This document shows positions 5,887 to 8,535 of a stretch of 8,535 nucleotides of DNA, piece after piece; the first letter of the stretch is position 1, and each line of letters opens with the position of its first letter. This DNA is from Sulfurovum sp. (GTDB taxonomy: Bacteria > Campylobacterota > Campylobacteria > Campylobacterales > Sulfurovaceae). The stretch lies in the NCBI GenBank assembly GCA_015661795.1, contig DQVJ01000076.1:1-8535 (forward strand), written 5' to 3'. The position numbers and the translations under genes are program-made. Under the pieces are notes generated by a model. It ran no database searches. It was not told the origin of the DNA and worked only from the letters and a program-made list of their open reading frames with translations.

Positions 5887-7103
5887 CAACCAAAGTATGT
5901 AGCTTTTGTGAAGCACAAGAGAGTGAAGAGAATCCACTTATAGCAGGTGAAAGTGCTTATATTTGTTCAAACTGTGTGATATCAGCATACAAAATATTAT
6001 TTGGTGATGAAGATCAAGAAGAAATTTCAACTTTAGAAGAGACGCAAACATTATATACACCCAAGGAAATAAATGCTTTACTTGATGAATATGTTATTGG
6101 TCAGGAAAAAGCTAAAAAAACACTTTCTGTTGCTGTGTATAATCATTATAAACGTATATTTAAAGATAATCTCGAAGATGCAACCCAAATTTCGAAATCA
6201 AATGTTCTGCTTATTGGACCAACTGGTTCGGGCAAAACACTTTTGGCACAGACCATTGCAAGATTTTTAAATGTTCCTATTGCCATTGCAGATGCAACAA
6301 ATCTCACCGAGGCTGGATATGTAGGTGAAGATGTAGAAAATATCCTTACTAAGTTACTTATGGCAGCAGATGGTGATCCTGTACGTGCCGAGCAAGGCAT
6401 TGTATTTATTGATGAAGTAGATAAAATCGCCCGAATGGGAGAGAATCGTTCAATTACACGTGATGTATCTGGTGAAGGTGTACAGCAAGCGCTACTAAAA
6501 CTGATTGAAGGTTCTGTTGTCAATATTCCACCAAAAGGTGGACGTAAACATCCTAACCAAGACTTTATACAAATAGACACTGCAAACATTTTGTTTATTT
6601 GCGGTGGCGCTTTTGATGGGCTTAATGATATTTTGAAAAGGAGACTAGGTGCCAATACACTTGGCTTTGGTCAGGAAAAACGTTCTAAAAAAGAGGAGGA
6701 AAATCTACTTCATATGGTTGAAGCTGATGATTTAGTATCCTATGGACTTATACCTGAACTCATTGGTCGTTTACATGTACTTGCAACATTAGGAGAAATT
6801 TCAAAGGAGGATATGGTTCGTATTTTGGTTGAACCCAAAAACTCCCTTGTCAAACAATATCAAAAACTCTTTGAAATTGATGAGGTAAAACTGAGTTTTG
6901 AAGAAGATGCATTAATGAATATTGCCCAAAAGGCACTAGATAGAAAAACTGGTGCGAGAGGATTACGTTCTATTTTAGAAGAAATACTGTTAGATATTAT
7001 GTATGAACTTCCTGAACTCTCTGGGTATGAAGTTATTATCACCAATGATGTAGTCTCTGCAGGAGCAAAACCTTTGTATATTAAAAATAAAAAAACCGCA
7101 TAA
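5883..7103 (+). CDS. clpX: ATP-dependent Clp protease ATP-binding subunit ClpX
   Basis: ClpX is a hexameric AAA+ unfoldase that feeds tagged or regulatory proteins into ClpP. The 406 residues cover the whole family layout. The zinc-binding domain has Cys6, Cys9, Cys28 and Cys31. Walker A GPTGSGKT is at 112-119, the pore loop GYVG at 145-148, and Walker B VFIDE at 174-178. The RKH substrate loop is at 221-223, LGF at 260-262 corresponds to the ClpP-docking IGF loop, the GLIPELIGR box with its arginine finger is at 288-296, and sensor II GARGLR is at 357-362. The LGF variant still fits the docking pattern, so a ClpP partner is expected elsewhere in the genome. The ATG overlaps the lpxA stop (ATGA), and GAGG sits 7 nt upstream inside lpxA. 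In E. coli clpX follows clpP; here it sits among envelope genes. Confidence 0.98.
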   Translation: MTTKVCSFCEAQESEENPLIAGESAYICSNCVISAYKILFGDEDQEEISTLEETQTLYTPKEINALLDEYVIGQEKAKKTLSVAVYNHYKRIFKDNLEDATQISKSNVLLIGPTGSGKTLLAQTIARFLNVPIAIADATNLTEAGYVGEDVENILTKLLMAADGDPVRAEQGIVFIDEVDKIARMGENRSITRDVSGEGVQQALLKLIEGSVVNIPPKGGRKHPNQDFIQIDTANILFICGGAFDGLNDILKRRLGANTLGFGQEKRSKKEEENLLHMVEADDLVSYGLIPELIGRLHVLATLGEISKEDMVRILVEPKNSLVKQYQKLFEIDEVKLSFEEDALMNIAQKALDRKTGARGLRSILEEILLDIMYELPELSGYEVIITNDVVSAGAKPLYIKNKKTA

Positions 7104-7121
7104 CAATAAAGGATATAAAGA

Positions 7122-8156
7122 ATGTTTAAAAGATTATTAGGGATGTTTTCTAACGATTTAGCCATTGATTTGGGTACAGCAAATACACTAGTACTAGTCA
7201 AGGGTCAAGGTATTTGTATTAATGAACCTTCTGTCGTTGCTATCCAATATGATAAACATGGTCAACAGCGTATTTTAGCTGTAGGTCAAGAAGCTAAAGA
7301 TATGGTGGGAAAAACACCTGGTAATATTAAGGCAATTCGTCCTATGAAAGATGGTGTCATTGCAGATTTTGAAGTTACAGAAATGATGATTCGTTATTTT
7401 ATTGAAAAAGCACATAAAAGGAAAGGGTTTTTCTCTCCACGTATTATTATTTGTGTACCTTATGGTTTGACTCAAGTCGAAAGACGTGCAGTAAAAGACT
7501 CTGCAGAAAATGCTGGTGCGAGATATGTCTATCTTATAGAAGAACCAATGGCTGCAGCCATTGGTGCAGGAGTTCCCGTAAAAGACCCTAATGGTAACCT
7601 AGTGGTTGATATAGGTGGAGGGACAACTGAAATTGGTGTGACTTCACTTGGTGGGCTGGTGCAAAGTAAATCTATTAGGATTGCTGGTGATAATATTGAC
7701 CAAGCTATTGTGGATTATATAAAAAAGAATTTTAATTTACTCATTGGTGACCGCATTGCTGAAGATTTAAAAATAAAAATAGGTACAGCTATTCCATTAG
7801 ATGAAGAACTTTCAACAACAGTACGTGGAAGAGATCAAGTTGAAGGAAGTTTAACTTCAATGGAAATCACATCAGAACATATTCGAGCTGCTATGAAAGA
7901 CTCTCTTGAAGAAATTGCTGACGCTTTACAAAGTGTACTTGAACAAACACCACCTGAACTTGCTGGGGATATTGTTGAAAATGGTATTGTCCTTACAGGT
8001 GGAGGTGCACTCATTAGAGGATTAGATAAATACCTTGCTGATATAGTCAAACTACCTGTTTATATTGCAGAAGATCCTCTTCTTGCTGTTGCAAAAGGTA
8101 CAGGTATTGCACTGGATGAATTAGATTTACTTCAGCAAATGGCTTATGAAGACTAG
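7122..8156 (+). CDS. mreB: Rod-shape-determining actin homologue MreB
   Basis: MreB is a bacterial actin that polymerises on the inner face of the cytoplasmic membrane and guides side-wall peptidoglycan synthesis in the elongasome. The 344 residues match the family length. The N-terminal MFKRLLGMFSND looks like the amphipathic membrane-binding segment. Phosphate 1 is AIDLGTANT (14-22), EPSVV is at 35-39, and LIEEPMAAAIGAG (138-150) follows. Phosphate 2 is DIGGGTTEIG (163-172), and the MreB motif IAEDLKIKIG (212-221) and adenosine site TGGGALIRG (292-300) complete the nucleotide pocket. CVPYGLT (111-117) has Tyr where I recall Ser or Val in other MreBs, a minor change. AAAGGA 8 nt before the ATG supports the start. 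It begins 18 nt after clpX and overlaps mreC by 11 nt. Confidence 0.98.
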   Translation: MFKRLLGMFSNDLAIDLGTANTLVLVKGQGICINEPSVVAIQYDKHGQQRILAVGQEAKDMVGKTPGNIKAIRPMKDGVIADFEVTEMMIRYFIEKAHKRKGFFSPRIIICVPYGLTQVERRAVKDSAENAGARYVYLIEEPMAAAIGAGVPVKDPNGNLVVDIGGGTTEIGVTSLGGLVQSKSIRIAGDNIDQAIVDYIKKNFNLLIGDRIAEDLKIKIGTAIPLDEELSTTVRGRDQVEGSLTSMEITSEHIRAAMKDSLEEIADALQSVLEQTPPELAGDIVENGIVLTGGGALIRGLDKYLADIVKLPVYIAEDPLLAVAKGTGIALDELDLLQQMAYED

Positions 8157-8535
8157 ACTTGTTATTATCATGATACTGTTACTTATCCTAACAGTATTAC
8201 TTACAAGAAATGATGAAAAGATTACAAATACACTCTTGGGTATGATTAATCCCATGAAACAAAATTATAAAAATTTCACACAAAATTTAGAAGATAAAAG
8301 CCACAGTTACCTTTTTCAACAAGAATTTATAGAAAAACTATCTAAAGAGAATCGTATTTTACGAAAACGACTTCTTGAACAAATACACTATATTCAACAA
8401 GTTAAGAATATCTATACTGTTCTACCCAAGTTAAGTAAACTACCTATAAAAAATATCTCAATTATTGAAACTATCTCTTATGTTAAACTCAACAGTTTCT
8501 CACAGATTGTACTTACTAAACCTCTTGGTTTAGCC
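8146..8535 (+). CDS. mreC: Rod-shape-determining protein MreC, N-terminal 130 residues (cut by window edge)
   Basis: The frame opens inside the last codons of mreB and stays open to the window end. The product has a short basic start (MKTR), one membrane helix at about 5-20 and then a periplasmic part. Residues ~52-98 are rich in charged and hydrophobic heptad-like positions (FIEKLSKENRILRKRLLEQI), consistent with the MreC dimerising coiled coil. The beginning of the beta-domain is seen in YVKLNSFSQIVLTKPLG (112-128), which resembles the usual MreC stretch before the conserved glycine-rich turn. MreC links cytoplasmic MreB to periplasmic PBP2/RodA in the elongasome. No Shine-Dalgarno sequence is evident before 8146, so translation probably depends on ribosomes finishing mreB. 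A start at 8170 would remove part of the membrane helix and is less likely. The call leans partly on position after mreB. Confidence 0.88.
   Translation, partial: MKTRLVIIMILLLILTVLLTRNDEKITNTLLGMINPMKQNYKNFTQNLEDKSHSYLFQQEFIEKLSKENRILRKRLLEQIHYIQQVKNIYTVLPKLSKLPIKNISIIETISYVKLNSFSQIVLTKPLGLA

Noticed and set aside
6146..6655. A 169-codon minus-strand ORF inside clpX
   Set aside because: It is antisense to the conserved Walker A/B region of clpX, has no recognisable domain and is explained by codon bias of the real gene.

Overview
The window looks like ordinary chromosome from a low-GC member of the Campylobacterota (Epsilonproteobacteria). The main reasons are the gene order fabZ-lpxA-clpX-mreB-mreC, which I recall from Campylobacter and Helicobacter, a RibBA whose C-terminal half is a degenerate GTP cyclohydrolase II, and AT-rich promoters recognisable mostly by their -10 boxes. 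The acetate-uptake genes suggest a metabolically versatile, perhaps free-living relative of the Sulfurovum/Sulfurimonas type. That last step is inference; the sequence does not fix the genus.

Left part (1-4070, all minus strand). Read in transcription order, this is ribBA, a small DUF485 membrane protein, the acetate symporter actP, then acs (acetyl-CoA synthetase, cut by the left window edge). The last three form an acetate uptake and activation module: DUF485/ActP bring acetate in with a cation and Acs makes acetyl-CoA. ribBA starts from a clear extended -10 promoter. DUF485 and actP are 10 nt apart. The actP-acs gap (114 nt) holds a small hairpin and a possible promoter, so acs may be partly uncoupled.

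Middle (4071-4633). A divergent control region lies between ribBA and a plus-strand pair of tRNA genes, tRNA-Gln(UUG) and initiator tRNA-fMet(CAU). The tRNA promoter is close to ideal: a UP-element-like AT tract, TTGACA, a 17-bp spacer, a TG extension, TATAAT and a GC-rich discriminator. Short hairpins precede each tRNA. No convincing terminator separates the tRNAs from the next operon.

Right part (4634-8535, all plus strand). fabZ, lpxA, clpX, mreB and the start of mreC are packed with gaps or overlaps of 18 nt or less. The operon joins fatty-acid elongation (FabZ), the first step of lipid A synthesis (LpxA, competing for the same hydroxyacyl-ACP pool), a ClpP-associated unfoldase (ClpX) and the cell-shape scaffold (MreB/MreC). 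Every complete gene is intact and of normal length.

I found no mobile element, CRISPR array, defence gene or clearly novel system. The most informative details are the near-consensus tRNA promoter, the loss of all three zinc cysteines in RibBA, and the placement of the acetate genes directly behind ribBA.
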